NCBI GenBank assembly: GCA_963966185.1
Contig: CAWZYM010000217.1
Coordinates: forward strand, 906,501-970,500
Origin: Rhabditoides inermis
Taxonomy: Eukaryota; Nematoda; Chromadorea; Rhabditida; Rhabditidae
DNA: 64,000 nucleotides
Direction of reading: 5' to 3'
Both the position numbers and the translations under genes were made by a program. The notes under the pieces were generated by a model. It was given only the letters and a program-made list of their open reading frames with translations, was not told where the DNA came from and did not search any database. Shown one piece after another: positions 23,201 through 34,079 of the stretch (positions are counted from its first letter, which is position 1; every line of letters starts with the position of its first letter).

Positions 23201-24166
23201 GGAGAGAGAAAGGGGGAGAGAGAGAGGGAGAGCGATCGAAATGGGAGAAACTTCTTCAGGTGTGGACAACGACGGTGACTTCTTTGAAGGCAGACAGCGA
23301 GCTGAACCGGGCAATTGTCGGCTGCACAGTTTCGGTGAGCGTGAGATATATTTACAAATACATACATTTACGTGTACAACTATAACACAACTATAACACG
23401 TGTACAACTATAACACCAATCAATCACTAGCGTGTTCCCGTGGCTGATGAAAAGAAGGAGGAGGAGGATGAGGATGAGCCGATGCCGGTTGAAAGGGGCA
23501 TCCGGGCTGCTCTCAGAGAGATGGCTGTGCTGGTATGCCCCACACACACACACACACTCCTGTAGAGTTGCCATCTTTTATTTATTCACTCCTCAGCACC
23601 CAGTGAATGATCTCCCTTTTTGCGTGTCGTTGTTTACTTCCATTTATATTGTCTTACCTTCCTTCATGTTTTTTCTCCCCTTTTCAGCCCAGCAAGTTTG
23701 CGGAGAGGAGTGCGACTATTCGCAGAGAGTACAACTTCAACGTGGAGATGACAAATAACAAGGTAAGCAAACGAAGAGAACAAGTACATGATCAGTTGCT
23801 TTCAGCTGATGAAAATGCTGATCATCGTGGTCGCTTGCTTCTCGCTGTGTTGGTTTCCCCTCGAGACCTACCTTCTCATCAATGAAGTCAAACCGCAGAT
23901 CAACGAGTTAGTGTTGTCCTTTACTTATGATTTACAAACTGCTGAACGTACGAGTATCCGATAAACTGAATGTGTTATTCGTCTATAACACAAAAACTAT
24001 TCAACGCTTGATGAATCAAAACTGTTGCAGATGGCGCTACATCAACGTGTTCTTCTTTTGTTCGCATTGGCTCGCCATGTCAAACTCGTGCCTCAATCCA
24101 ATCATTTACGGACTCTACAACGTGCGTCTCGCATCCCTCTCCCTCCCTCTCCCCCCCCTCTCTCTC

Positions 24167-24223
<57 letters not shown>

Positions 24224-25103
24224 ATCTCTCTGTGTCCCTGAACTCCGTAGAGTGGGTCTTATGGAGGGCCGATCGTTCAAGGATTATCTCTATGTTCATT
24301 CCAGGAGAAGTATCAGCGCGAGTACAAGCAGGTCTGGAATCGACTGCGGTACGTTTCAATGTTTGCGTTTTACGTTTCGAATGCGTTGAGTGAGTTGTTG
24401 GTTTGCAGGTGCGCGATCCGACCACACAGTGGCATGGACACTCCACAAGCACACAAGTTCCACACCGAGTACGAGCCGTGTCCGAAGGAAGTCACAGACT
24501 ACGGAACGAACCAGGTACGCATCCCCCTCTCTCTCTCTCTCTCTCTCTTCTCTGTCTCTAACCCGCGATGGTTGAGGTTGCGTCTTCGTGCAGTGTGGTA
24601 GACGATGACTGCGTGTTGTCGCCGGTGTTCGTCTAGCTTCCGCCACTCGCTCACTCACTCCTCCCCTCTCTCTCACGGTCACTGGCCCCCAGTCACGGGT
24701 CCTCTCTTCTCTCATCTCTACTCTTCTCTAGTCCGCTTGCCCCCAGTGTTTCACATATCCTCACGCTGATAAACGATTCGAACGTGCTCGATAGTCAAGG
24801 GAAATTGGAGCGAGGAAGAGGGTGAGAAGTGAAAAGAAGTAGAGAAAGAGCTAGAGAAAGAACGAGAGAGAGAGAGGGAGAGAGATTAGATTCATGTTTT
24901 CAAAACTGTTTTGCCGTTTTGCATCCCTATCCCTCTATCCCTATCTCTCGAGCGCGCCCTCACCCGATCAGTCCAGAACCTTGGATAACCCCTCGATATA
25001 ACCCTAACGCTCACTCATTTTACAGTTGTTCTTCAATATAGTCCTACTGGCTACTCCTATGAACGCGTCATCTATTCGCGTCTTTCTCATTCGGTGCTGA
25101 AAT
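20092..25103 (+). CDS. rhodopsin-family neuropeptide-type GPCR with altered DRY motif
   Basis: Exons: 20092-20169, 20217-20299 (TM1, AVVGNSLVIWVTLIR), 20922-21030 (TM2, NLAFADLLTGILAIPF, Asp 2.50 present), 21597-21750 (ECL1 and TM3), about 22314-22421 (TM4, MMIWFVAAVVSLPHG), about 23036-23155 (ECL2 Cys and TM5), about 23260-23335, 23432-23533 (acidic loop EEEDEDE), 23689-23762, about 23804-23909 (TM6, CFSLCWFPLE), 24031-24120 (TM7, NSCLNPIIYGLYN), 24305-24350 and 24409-24515. TM3 ends TLTASAIHEFRTVFFP, where most receptors have DRY. The disulphide Cys pair (WLLPWC and CRPVY) is kept. The HWLAMSNSCLNPIIY block is typical of peptide receptors of the tachykinin/NPY/orexin type. The ligand cannot be named. 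The last coding exon, ending about 25103, is a guess. Confidence 0.88.
20322..20892. mobile_element. inverted-repeat (MITE-like) element in a GPCR intron, about 571 bp
   Basis: The left end ATATAGGC (20322-20329), cccccc and ttcatcgtacggca (20341-20354) is mirrored at the right by tgccgtacgatgaa (20860-20873), gggggg and GCCTATAT (20885-20892). TA dinucleotides flank both ends, compatible with a Tc1/mariner-type duplication, though this cannot be proven from one copy. No coding frame. Confidence 0.7.
24561..24740 (+). repeat. dispersed repeat of about 180 bp, copy A
   Basis: Lies in the 3' part of the GPCR gene. It matches 42159-42342 in reverse orientation almost base for base over acccgcgatggttgaggttg, cgtcttcgtgcagtgtggt and tagtccgcttgccccc. 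The following 24741-24795 is partly repeated again at about 25455-25515 (gcttgtcccc...cacatatcccctcgctg...aacgattcgaa). Confidence 0.8.
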
Positions 25104-25756
25104 AAGAATGGGCTTATTGTTTTACGCGTTCACACGCCGTGTTCGTTGCGTGTGTCTATAAAGTTCCCGACTCGAGTTCAAATCGCGTTCCAATGCGGTT
25201 ATGCACCAACTGCGCGCAAGTAGCGCAAATTGAAGTGTACGAAGATGACTTCAGGTGGGATAGGTGGGCGACTCTTCTCCGACACGCAGACGTCGATCGG
25301 CCGATCCACTTTTTCTGCATGACACGAAGAAGAGAGGGTGGGGGCAGAGACTGGCGGGAAGGGCACTGGCCAGGGCGGGGACTACTGCAGCACCTAAAAA
25401 GCAACATGATAAGTACAACTATGGATGGTACGAATCAGGCGCGCACCCCCCCCCCCTGCTTCTGCTTGTCCCCGATGTGTCTCACATATCCCCTCGCTGA
25501 AACGATTCGAATATGCTAATATTACTGTGATTGGCAGAAAAAATCTTCCACGGTGTCACAGTGTCTCAGTTTCTCATGTTGTTTTTCATTGGTTCAATTG
25601 TGGTTGTGCAGAAGTGCCTTTGTGCAGATGGGAAGTGAGCACTCTTTGCTATCAATAATCGATCTCTCTACTGATAACAGATTCGTACCGACACCGGTGC
25701 ATCGATCGAAAAGAGTGCTGCCAGCTATCAGTAGTAGGTGTCGGGTGTTGCATGCG
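25104..25756. other. intergenic between GPCR and first TRPM-like gene
   Basis: Contains the partial repeat at 25455-25515. A 126-codon open frame at 25139-25519 has no recognisable domain and crosses the repeat, so I do not call it a gene. Confidence 0.4.
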
Positions 25757-26100
25757 ATGAACGCCGAGCGAAAACAACCCGCCATCTTCGACCAGATCTC
25801 CAACTTGTTTCAGGAGCTCGAGAAAGAAGTGAGTACTCTTTGTTGGTTTGTCCTACAAAACTACTGGATTAGGACAAGTTTCTGTCGAGCTATGGATGGA
25901 TTGCCGAGGACACTCGGAAGGAAATGTACGGAGCGGTGATTCAGCAACGGGTCAATGAACGTGAGTCACCTTACTTGTACAGTACATCAATAAACTTGGC
26001 AAAAGCACAGATTTGTGCGATATTCTGGAGTGCGAACTGGAAACACTCAACAGCTGGTCACTGGTAAAGGTGATCGCTCTCGCGTATTATCGAAAGTGAG

Positions 26101-26142
<42 letters not shown>

Positions 26143-26619
26143 GCTCTCCCTTTCTCTATATATCCCTCTCTCCCTCTTTCTCTCTCTCTCCCCTCTTTCT
26201 CTCCTTCCCCCTTTCTCTCACATCGGCATCTAGGGTGAAGCAGCTCCGGGAAGAGTGTCTCAAATGCGAGTATCCCTTCTTTGCTGGTCTCATGGTCGTC
26301 TTCATATGCAGGTTTGCTAATCTGATTAGTTTGATTATGTTTCAAACTGCTTTCAAGAAAAATGAAGCAGTTCTTCGAAGGAGAGCACGAGACGCAGTTG
26401 GCCGAAGACTATGACAAGATCAGAGAGTGAGTGGATCTCTCTCTCTCTCTCTCTCTATCCCTCTCTCGCTCTCCTAGGGACTACGACAAGCGATGCAAGA
26501 ACCTGCTCCACGCTTGTCACCAGGCAGACGAGAGGACTACACTACACGCACTCACCATAGACTATCACAGTGAGTGAGAGAGAGAGAGAGTGTGAGAGAG
26601 AGTGTGAGAGAGAGTGAAG

Positions 26620-26656
<37 letters not shown>

Positions 26657-26788
26657 GGCTGCCCAGGCAAGATCGCTTCCTCGTCCACACCCCGTCCGAT
26701 GATGCTCCTCGATCTGGCAGCGAGAGGGAAGGCCAAGCACTTCCTCTCCGAGAAGTGCTGTCAAGACGTTGTCCGCGAGAGGTCCGAG

Positions 26789-26846
<58 letters not shown>

Positions 26847-29507
26847 CTCCTAGTTCCAGATGGATGCCAGGCTTTCGCTGTTCCTCGCTCGCCTTCTTCC
26901 TTCATTTCATCTGCCCCCTCTTCTTTCTCACTCACTGGGTTCGCTTTGCGCGCTCGAATTTGCTGGATTTCAACAAAAAATGTGAAGCTTTCTACTTTTT
27001 TCAAACTTTTTTTTTACAAATCAAGGTTTCAGGTAGTTTCAAAGAAAACAAAATGAAGAAGAAACAGGAGCCTGTCAAGTATTTCTATCACAAACAACGC
27101 AGACGTTTCATCAATGCCTGGAACTTCTACACCTCACCGTGCGCCAAGTACGGTTGGCACCTGGTAGGCACCGCCCCTCCAAACACCGCCCACGACGTGT
27201 TTCAGATCTTCCACATTCTCTACGTTATTCTGTTCACCTACGTTCTGCTGACAATGAATCGGCGATCACTCAAGGTTATCGGTTTGTATGTTTACATTTT
27301 CATTGTTTTCCCGTCAGATAGGCATCGAATACTTCTACAAGGAGATCGCCCTTGTCTTCTGGCAGTTCTCCTTTCTCCTAGAGATGATACGAGGCGCACT
27401 GGAAATGGCGAGTACAGCTTGTGTCACCGTACTATTTACTATTGAACCATAATGAAAATTAAAAAAAATACAGGGTGTGAAGCGGTATGTGTCTCGGCGG
27501 TCGACGGACACGTTCCAAGCTGTTCTGTCTGCATGTATGATACTCTCTTCTCTCATCGCATTCGTCATCACAAATCCACTAGCGAGGCAAGCAACTAGAG
27601 ATACTATTATATACTATGTACTTCAATTTTCCACTTTCAGATCTCTCGTCGCCCCCATTGCTGATTTTCTCTTCTACGTCTCCTTTGTCTTCGCGTCTGT
27701 CAGGTTGCTCAAGGTGGGCGGAGTTTGGAGGGGCGGGGCCGACTGTTACAGGTTCTCTCCGTGGACCATTTCCTGGGCGCGGTGATATTGATGATCAAGA
27801 AGACGGTGAGTTTCTCACAGTTTATAGAAACCGAACAGAGTTCCAGATTTACACTCTTCTCTCGTTCATGCTTGTCTTTGTTGCGTTCTGGTTCACATAC
27901 GCAGTCTGTGTGCTCTCACTCTCAGGATACAAGCAGCCACTCAGCAGGTATATTTCATTACTCATGAACTGTTACATATAATTACATTTCAGTCTGCCGT
28001 GGCATCTGTTCCGCAATGGAGCGTTCGAGATTTTCGGAGAGCCGGCGGATGAGTTGAAATCAGGTAAGGAAGTGAATTAGAAACGAGATCGAGGTGTATT
28101 CCAGGGGAGGTTGTGAATGAGTGCGAGTACTCTCCTTTCGACTTTTCTTCCATCACCGATGCATCGGTGCAGTGTTTCTTCAAACAGACCATGATCCCCC
28201 TCGTACTCTTCACCTATCTCATGGTCGCCTCCCTCCTAGTTGTCAATCTCACCACTGCATTTATCACGTGAGTTGTCCTCTCTAATTTTTTGCCTTCTCT
28301 AATTTCTGATTATACTGTAATCCCAGCAATGATATTTGTAATGATACAAATTACAAATGTAACTACATACAGTATTCCAAATTTCCAAAATGACGTCATC
28401 ATATCCTTCCAAAATTCTAGTACAACATACGAGGATGTGCAGCGAAACGCATCAGTGCACTGGAGATACAAGATGTTCATTCGCACAGTGGAATTCGAAG
28501 AAAGGAGCTGGATTCCGGCTCCCTTCTCCATATTCTACAACATCATCTACGTGCCCTACCTGTTCTTCAAGGTGAAGAAGGGAGAGAGGAGAGAGGGAGA
28601 GATAGAGAGAGATTCCAGAGTCTTTGTCGTCGTGATATCAATTCTTACAACGTCATCAAAAGTGACACGAAACCGACGATTGGCCAGATTTCCATCAACA
28701 GAGCGCAAGCATTCAGAGGGTGAGCGAAACACTATATCGTATTTCTTATTTATATAACACGATTCCTATTCTTAACTCTTAACTTTGTACATTTAATGTC
28801 ATTCGATCAATTTTGGTTACAAGCTCTATATGTTTTCTGAAAAAAACCTTCATATTCGGAGCATTTTTGTTTGAGTGCATCGAACGACGAGGGCAGTGTG
28901 CTCTCGGTCGCCCACGAATTCGACCATCCGAGCTCCGCAATGAGCGGAGTCGAGAGGGGCGGGGCTAGTGAGGGCGGAGCACGCGGCGGTGGCCGGAGGT
29001 ACGGCAAGCTGCGTCGGCCATCGCAAACCCCTTCCATCAGCGCGGGCACCAGTAACTTCTTGCGGGTGAGCTGACAATCAACGACACATGGGGAAACTTC
29101 CGAAAACACGTTGTCATCGAATTATCGATGTGTTTTAGCCGTACGGGCTTCGACGCGCGAGTGCGGCTGCGTCTTCTCTCGCGGGGGCCGGAAGTGACTC
29201 ATCGATCAACAAAAAGGCATTCAAGGCAAGGACCGGCACCGACAGCCACATCGCATTCGTGAGTGGGGGGAGATGGATTATGCATGCGAAGTGCTTTCAG
29301 ATCGAAGAGATCGAGGAATCTGAGAATCCGGAGGAGCTGGTTTACGACGTGGAGAAGGGGGAGGAGGAGCAGGCGGAGTTGGAGAAGCAGGAGCAGGAGG
29401 AGGACACCATACACTTCGTCAGACGGCAGCAGATCATGCGCCACTTGAACCGAAGAAGGCTCAAGGCTGTGGTCGAGAAACAGAAGAAGAACATCAAAAT
29501 TGTCTGA
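25757..29507 (+). CDS. short TRPM-like cation channel, copy A
   Basis: The start MNAERKQPAIFDQISNLFQE (25757) is followed by exons at 25873-25960, 26009-26096, 26235-26311, about 26358-26426 and on. A TRPM-type pre-membrane block reads RCKNLLHACHQADERTTLHA and LAARGKAKHFLSEKCCQDVV. Then come RFINAWNFYTSP and TM1 (FHILYVILFTYVLL), further TM segments, FASVRLL (S4 area), DHFLGAVILMIKKT, the pore region LPWHLFRNGAFEIFGEP, the last helix PLVLFTYLMVASLLVVNLTT and, after it, TTYEDVQRNASVHWRYKMFI with VEFEERSWIPAPFSI, matching the TRPM TRP-box region (EKVQENSDQVWKFQRY, VEYHERP). The C-terminus is acidic and charged, ending RLKAVVEKQKKNIKIV. The roughly 700-residue N-terminal homology region of normal TRPMs is absent. 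Likely an ion channel in the plasma membrane; ion selectivity is unknown. Some exon borders near 26.8-27.1 kb, around a (GTT)n tract, are uncertain. Confidence 0.78.
26098..26150. repeat. (CT)n microsatellite next to a splice donor
   Basis: Begins a few bases after the donor gtgagt of the third exon of the first TRPM-like gene. Shown as one example of the many donor-adjacent (GA/CT)n tracts in this window; others lie at 2966, 21755, 23160, 26430, 26572, 30140, 39525, 63235 and 63848. Confidence 0.95.
26788..26844. repeat. (GTT)n trinucleotide microsatellite, about 57 bp
   Basis: An uninterrupted TTG/GTT run that starts just after a possible splice donor (gtccga) in the first TRPM-like gene. 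Read on the minus strand it gives a polyglutamine frame that has no other support. Confidence 0.95.
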
Positions 29508-29607
29508 TGAAATATCGTATTTCGCAATTGTAAAAAATCCGCGTTTATGTTATCTGCCAATTCAGTGATAAAACTGCATCGAGCTTGTGATAAGAGTATT
29601 GTTTGCC

Positions 29608-30165
29608 ATGGCAGATTCGCCCACCGATCCTGCTACATTATTTCAAAAACTAGAAACTGAGGTAAACCTTTTACTTTCATAACAAAAATACAATGTTAGT
29701 TTTCAGTCCAAGTTCCTGTCTAATTTTGAATGGACTTCTGCGAAAACCGATCCGGCTTTCTTCGGAAAGAACATTTTGGAATCCGTAAATTGTCCGGAAG
29801 GTGTACCTTTTTTTTTAAATAAAAATCAAAAACATTTTTATTTCAGTTCTGGGAGATGTTCTTGGATGCAAACTAGAAGATCTTCCGGATGAAGATCTCA
29901 GGAAAATCGTCTGCTGGGCGTTTTAGAAAGTAAGTCAGCGAGTGTGATATTGAAACCATGAAACACTTTAGAGTTTCAAAAGTGAAAAAAGGGCTAGCTG
30001 ACCTGGAAAAGAGACCGAACAAGCAGCTCGCGCTGTTCGGCGGCCTATTGGTAGTCTATATCTCACAGCTACTCCGGAAGTTCCTGAAGAAGAAAGAAGA
30101 GCTGCAAGTTGCCGACGAGTATCTAGCCTTCAAGAGGTGCGTCTCTCTCTCTCCCTCTCCCTCCC

Positions 30166-30196
<31 letters not shown>

Positions 30197-32562
30197 AACC
30201 TTCTCTCTAGTGGCGTTGACGTGTGGTGTTGCCAGCGCGTGCGTGCTTTGTACTTGCGTGATAGAGAGGATACTCGCTCCCTCCTTCGCTCTACCCATCT
30301 CATATCAGCCAACGGAGGCCAACATGTCACACTTCTCAGGCTGGCAGTGCTGGGCAAGGCTATGGTTTGTACTAGAATTTCGAACTAGTAAGTGATGAAT
30401 TGTTGCAGAAGTTCGTGTCGGAGAAGTGTTGCCAGGACATGATCAACGAGGGTTGGAAGATGGAGGGAGGATGGGAGAGACTGCCGTGGCTGACGTCTAC
30501 CAGGAGCAAGTACGTCTTCCATCAGGTACGCAGCTCCATTTCGAATTTTTAAACAGTTTTACAGTGTGTATTTCAGGCGTTCCACTTGTCTTTCGCTACT
30601 ATTCTTGGATTCGAGCTACTTAACACAGTGCATCCACCAGGGGTATTTACTCATACATCCCCTCTCTCACTTTCTCTCTCCATCACTTCTCTCTCTCTCT
30701 TTCTCTTTCTCTCTCTCTCTCTCTCCTTTCTCTCTCACTTCCTTCCTGCAGCCCACTGCGTGGAAGTGTGCGATGGCGAATGCGAATGGAGTGCTCGATG
30801 AGACTCACTTCCCCGAGCACGTCTGTGTCAATCAGACTGTCCAGTCGTATTACAAATACTATGACTGCAACCTCATAGAATTCCTCTCATACTTCTACCA
30901 CCTTTCACTCATTATCGAACTGTTCCTGGGAATATGTAGAGAGGTGAGTGAAACTGCGAAATAAATGTGTTTTTGCAAAAGAGCATTTTAATTTGAAAAT
31001 GTACCAAAAACTTTTTTATTTTTTTCTTTCTAGATTTCAGGATTATTCTCAAGATTTCAGAGCTACAGTTTCACGCTGTATACAGCGAAGCGGCCCGCAG
31101 ATAGTATACAAGCCTACATCTCATTCGCATTCATTCTATCCGAAGCCATGTGCATCCTTCTCTCGCTCCACATCGAGTCCACGTTCATATTATGGTCAGT
31201 TATATTATGAAACTGCTCACCTCTAAAAAATAACACTGTAACAAATAAATAAACAGGAAACAGTTGTTTTCAGGGTGATCTTTCCGCACGTGCGTTCTGT
31301 GCTAGTGTACGTGTGCTTCCTGTTTTCTTCTCTCCGCCTCCTAGGCTGGCTGGCCACTGATCGATTCCTCGGATCTGTAATCGTCATGCTCAAGAAAACG
31401 GCAAGCTCATAATTATGCGTGTTTTCTCTGATCTCACAATTTTCAGTGTTCCACTCTTGGTTCATTCATGTTCGTTCTACTCGTGTTTTGGGTTTCATAC
31501 GCCGTCTGTATCATATCACTATCCAACTATGACGGACCGTTGTCAAGGTGCGCTTGCGTCGTTATTTGCGTCTCGAACTGACTTGCATACGTCACTTTCA
31601 GTTTGCCGTGGAAAATTTTTCAAACCGGTGCCTTTGAAATATTTGGAGAACCTGAGGATAAATACAAGAGCGGTGAGATTGTTTGGACAGTGGGTATGAT
31701 GATGATGACGTCATTGTAGGGGAAGTGATGAGCATCTGCGAGAGCAATCCTCTCAACTTCACTCACATCACGCACACTTCCCTCAGCTGTTTCCTGAAAC
31801 AGACTACCGTACCCATCCTTCTCTTCGCGTACATCATGGTCACATCTCTTCTCGTCATCAATCTCTCCACTGCTTTCATCACGTCAGTTCGTGATCACTA
31901 CTCTTCTTCGAATTTGTTTGCATGTTTTGTCTCGTTTCAGTACAACCTACGAGATGGTGCAGCAAAACGCCGACTTCCACTGGTGCTACAAGGTTATTTG
32001 TGATTCCAGTACTGACCTTGTTCCATGTACAGTCCAGGCAATGTAGAGTTCCGTCACCAATCCGCGCGTCCATCCCTCATTTGGAAAAAAACACTCGAAT
32101 TTAAATTTATTCGCGTGATATCGATGGATTTCTAGCGACCTCGCACTCTCTTACTCTTGCGCTCTTGCGGCAACTGATTTGCCCACCCATTGTACGTACA
32201 CACGCTATTGGAAGTGTGCTGTTCCACAGGAAGATTATAAATACAACAGTGGAAAAGAATAGGAAATGTGTCAGGAGAAACAAGAGGTGATTGCAGGTGT
32301 ACACGCGTACTGTGGACTACGAGCAGCGTCCTTGGTCGCCTCCCCACATGGCACTGCTGTACATAGTATACCTGCCGATCAAACACCTGTGCACGTGGAT
32401 CATGTGAGCGATGTGCGACTTGTCTGTTACTTATGTTACTTCAGGTCCTGTCGCAATCGAAAGGCCATCATCGAAGATGTGGAGGGTAGACACTTATCCG
32501 AAAGAAGACCGGTTTACTTTTCCGCGACTGACGAATTAATATTTTTGAATAGACTGGCATAA
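29608..32562 (+). CDS. short TRPM-like cation channel, copy B
   Basis: A tandem paralogue of the preceding gene, starting 100 bp after its stop. Parallel exons: MADSPTDPATLFQKLETE (A: ISNLFQELEKE), KFLSNFEWTSAKTDP (A: KFLSSYGWIAEDTR), LGDVLGCKLEDLPDEDL (A: LCDILECELETLNSWSL). Then KFVSEKCCQDMINEGWKM, HLSFATILGFELLNTVHPP (TM1), SLRLLGWLATDRFLGSVIVM, pore LPWKIFQTGAFEIFGEP, VPILLFAYIMVTSLLVINLS, TTYEMVQQNADFHWCYK and VDYEQRPWSPPHMALL. It ends DELIFLNRLA and TAA. An in-frame TAG occurs at 29924-29926; removing one T from the preceding TTTT run restores the frame into the next exon, so a sequence error is more likely than decay. The intron after VIVMLKKT has a GC donor (gcaagc, 31400). Confidence 0.75.
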
Positions 32563-32593
32563 AAAGTTGAAAAGTTCATTCAAAACACAGCAT

Positions 32594-32695
32594 CTATGCG
32601 AGTCTAGCCACTCCGCGCACGAACTTTCCTCGGGGGAGGTTCTCGGCAGCTGTGGGGTCCTCGGAGGGCTGAACGAGGAGATAAGAGAGAGGGAA

Positions 32696-32729
<34 letters not shown>

Positions 32730-33789
32730 GGAGGGAGGGAGAGAGAGAAAGAGAGAGGGAGGGATGGAGGGAGGAAGAGGGAGAGAAGAAGGGAACTCAC
32801 AGTATTCATCTTCCTGCGTATGCTGTGTTTGGAGACTCTTTTCGCGCCGTCGACCACGATAATTCCACACAGCACCACATCATCGTCGGGTTGAGGATAG
32901 ACGAATCTGGAATGCCCCTCGAGCTCCGCCCATTCTGGCCACGCCCCCTCTATCCTACCTGCTGGAGTCGACAGTCCCATCCTCCACTGCTTGCCTGTAT
33001 TTCTCACACGAATTATTGCAGCAAAGAGTAGTGAGTAGAATGAGAATAGGGAGGAGAATCAGAGCGATCAACACGATGAAACCTGAAAGACTAATTTCTC
33101 TCCCTCTCTCTCCCTCTCTCTCCCCTCCTCTCTCTCCCTCTCCCCCTCTCCCTCCCCCTCTCTCTCCCTCTCTCTCCCCTCCCTCCCCCTCTCTCTCTCT
33201 CTCTCTCTCCCTACCTTCGTTGAGTTGGCACTGGCACACGACTCCGATTCCATTATAGATGAGGTAGATAGAGAATAGCACCGAGAATGCGAGAAGGAAC
33301 AGAGAACCCGCTGCCATGAACACCATGCACATCCACTGAAAGCTTTGCCCTGTCAAGCCACGACCCCTCTGACCACGCCCCCCACCTTCAGCATGAGCCC
33401 GCTGAAGATGAGGATTCGCGAGCCGATCCATCGGAGGTAGGGCAGGATCTCGGAAGGTCGCTGCTCCTTCTCCTTTTTCTTCTCTTCTTTTTCATCCAAG
33501 AGAACCCTCGACTCTGCGGCCTCTTTCGGGCGGGAGACGGTGGAACTGGAAGAGAAACACTATGCAGAAGAAGTATTGTGATGAATGCTACCCATTGGGA
33601 AGGGCGTCTTGCACGATGGCCGTGGTCTCCGAGAGAGACGGGCTGAACTTGCGGAAGGCGATCTGGGAGGAGAGGGAGGGGGAGGAGTCGCGAGGGGAAG
33701 GGACGGCAAGGGCGGGGAGGTCGAGCAGCTGAAAGGAGGGTGGTGAGAGAGAGGGAGAGAGAGGGGGAGAGGGGGGAGAGAAGGAGAGA

Positions 33790-33830
<41 letters not shown>

Positions 33831-33864
33831 GAAGGAGAGAGAGAGCGCGAGAGAGAGTGAGAGC

Positions 33865-33924
<60 letters not shown>

Positions 33925-34036
33925 GCGAGCGAGCGAGAGAGAGCGAGAAAGAGCGAGAGAAAGACAGAGACAGGGAGACAGAGAGAGAGAGAGAGGAAGG
34001 AGGGAGAGAGCGGGAGAGCGGGAGAGAGCGGGAGAG

Positions 34037-34079
<43 letters not shown>

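Noticed and set aside
25139..25519. 126-codon open frame before the first TRPM-like gene
   Set aside because: No domain, and it crosses a dispersed repeat.
26552..27004. Polyglutamine frame on the minus strand
   Set aside because: Translation of a (GTT)n microsatellite in an intron of the first TRPM-like gene, opposite strand.
32604..33007. Minus-strand frames through (CT)n at 32700-32770 as continuous coding
   Set aside because: The tract is an intron between SIRRKMNT and PSEDPTAAENLPRG, with donor gtgagttc and an acceptor before PSED.
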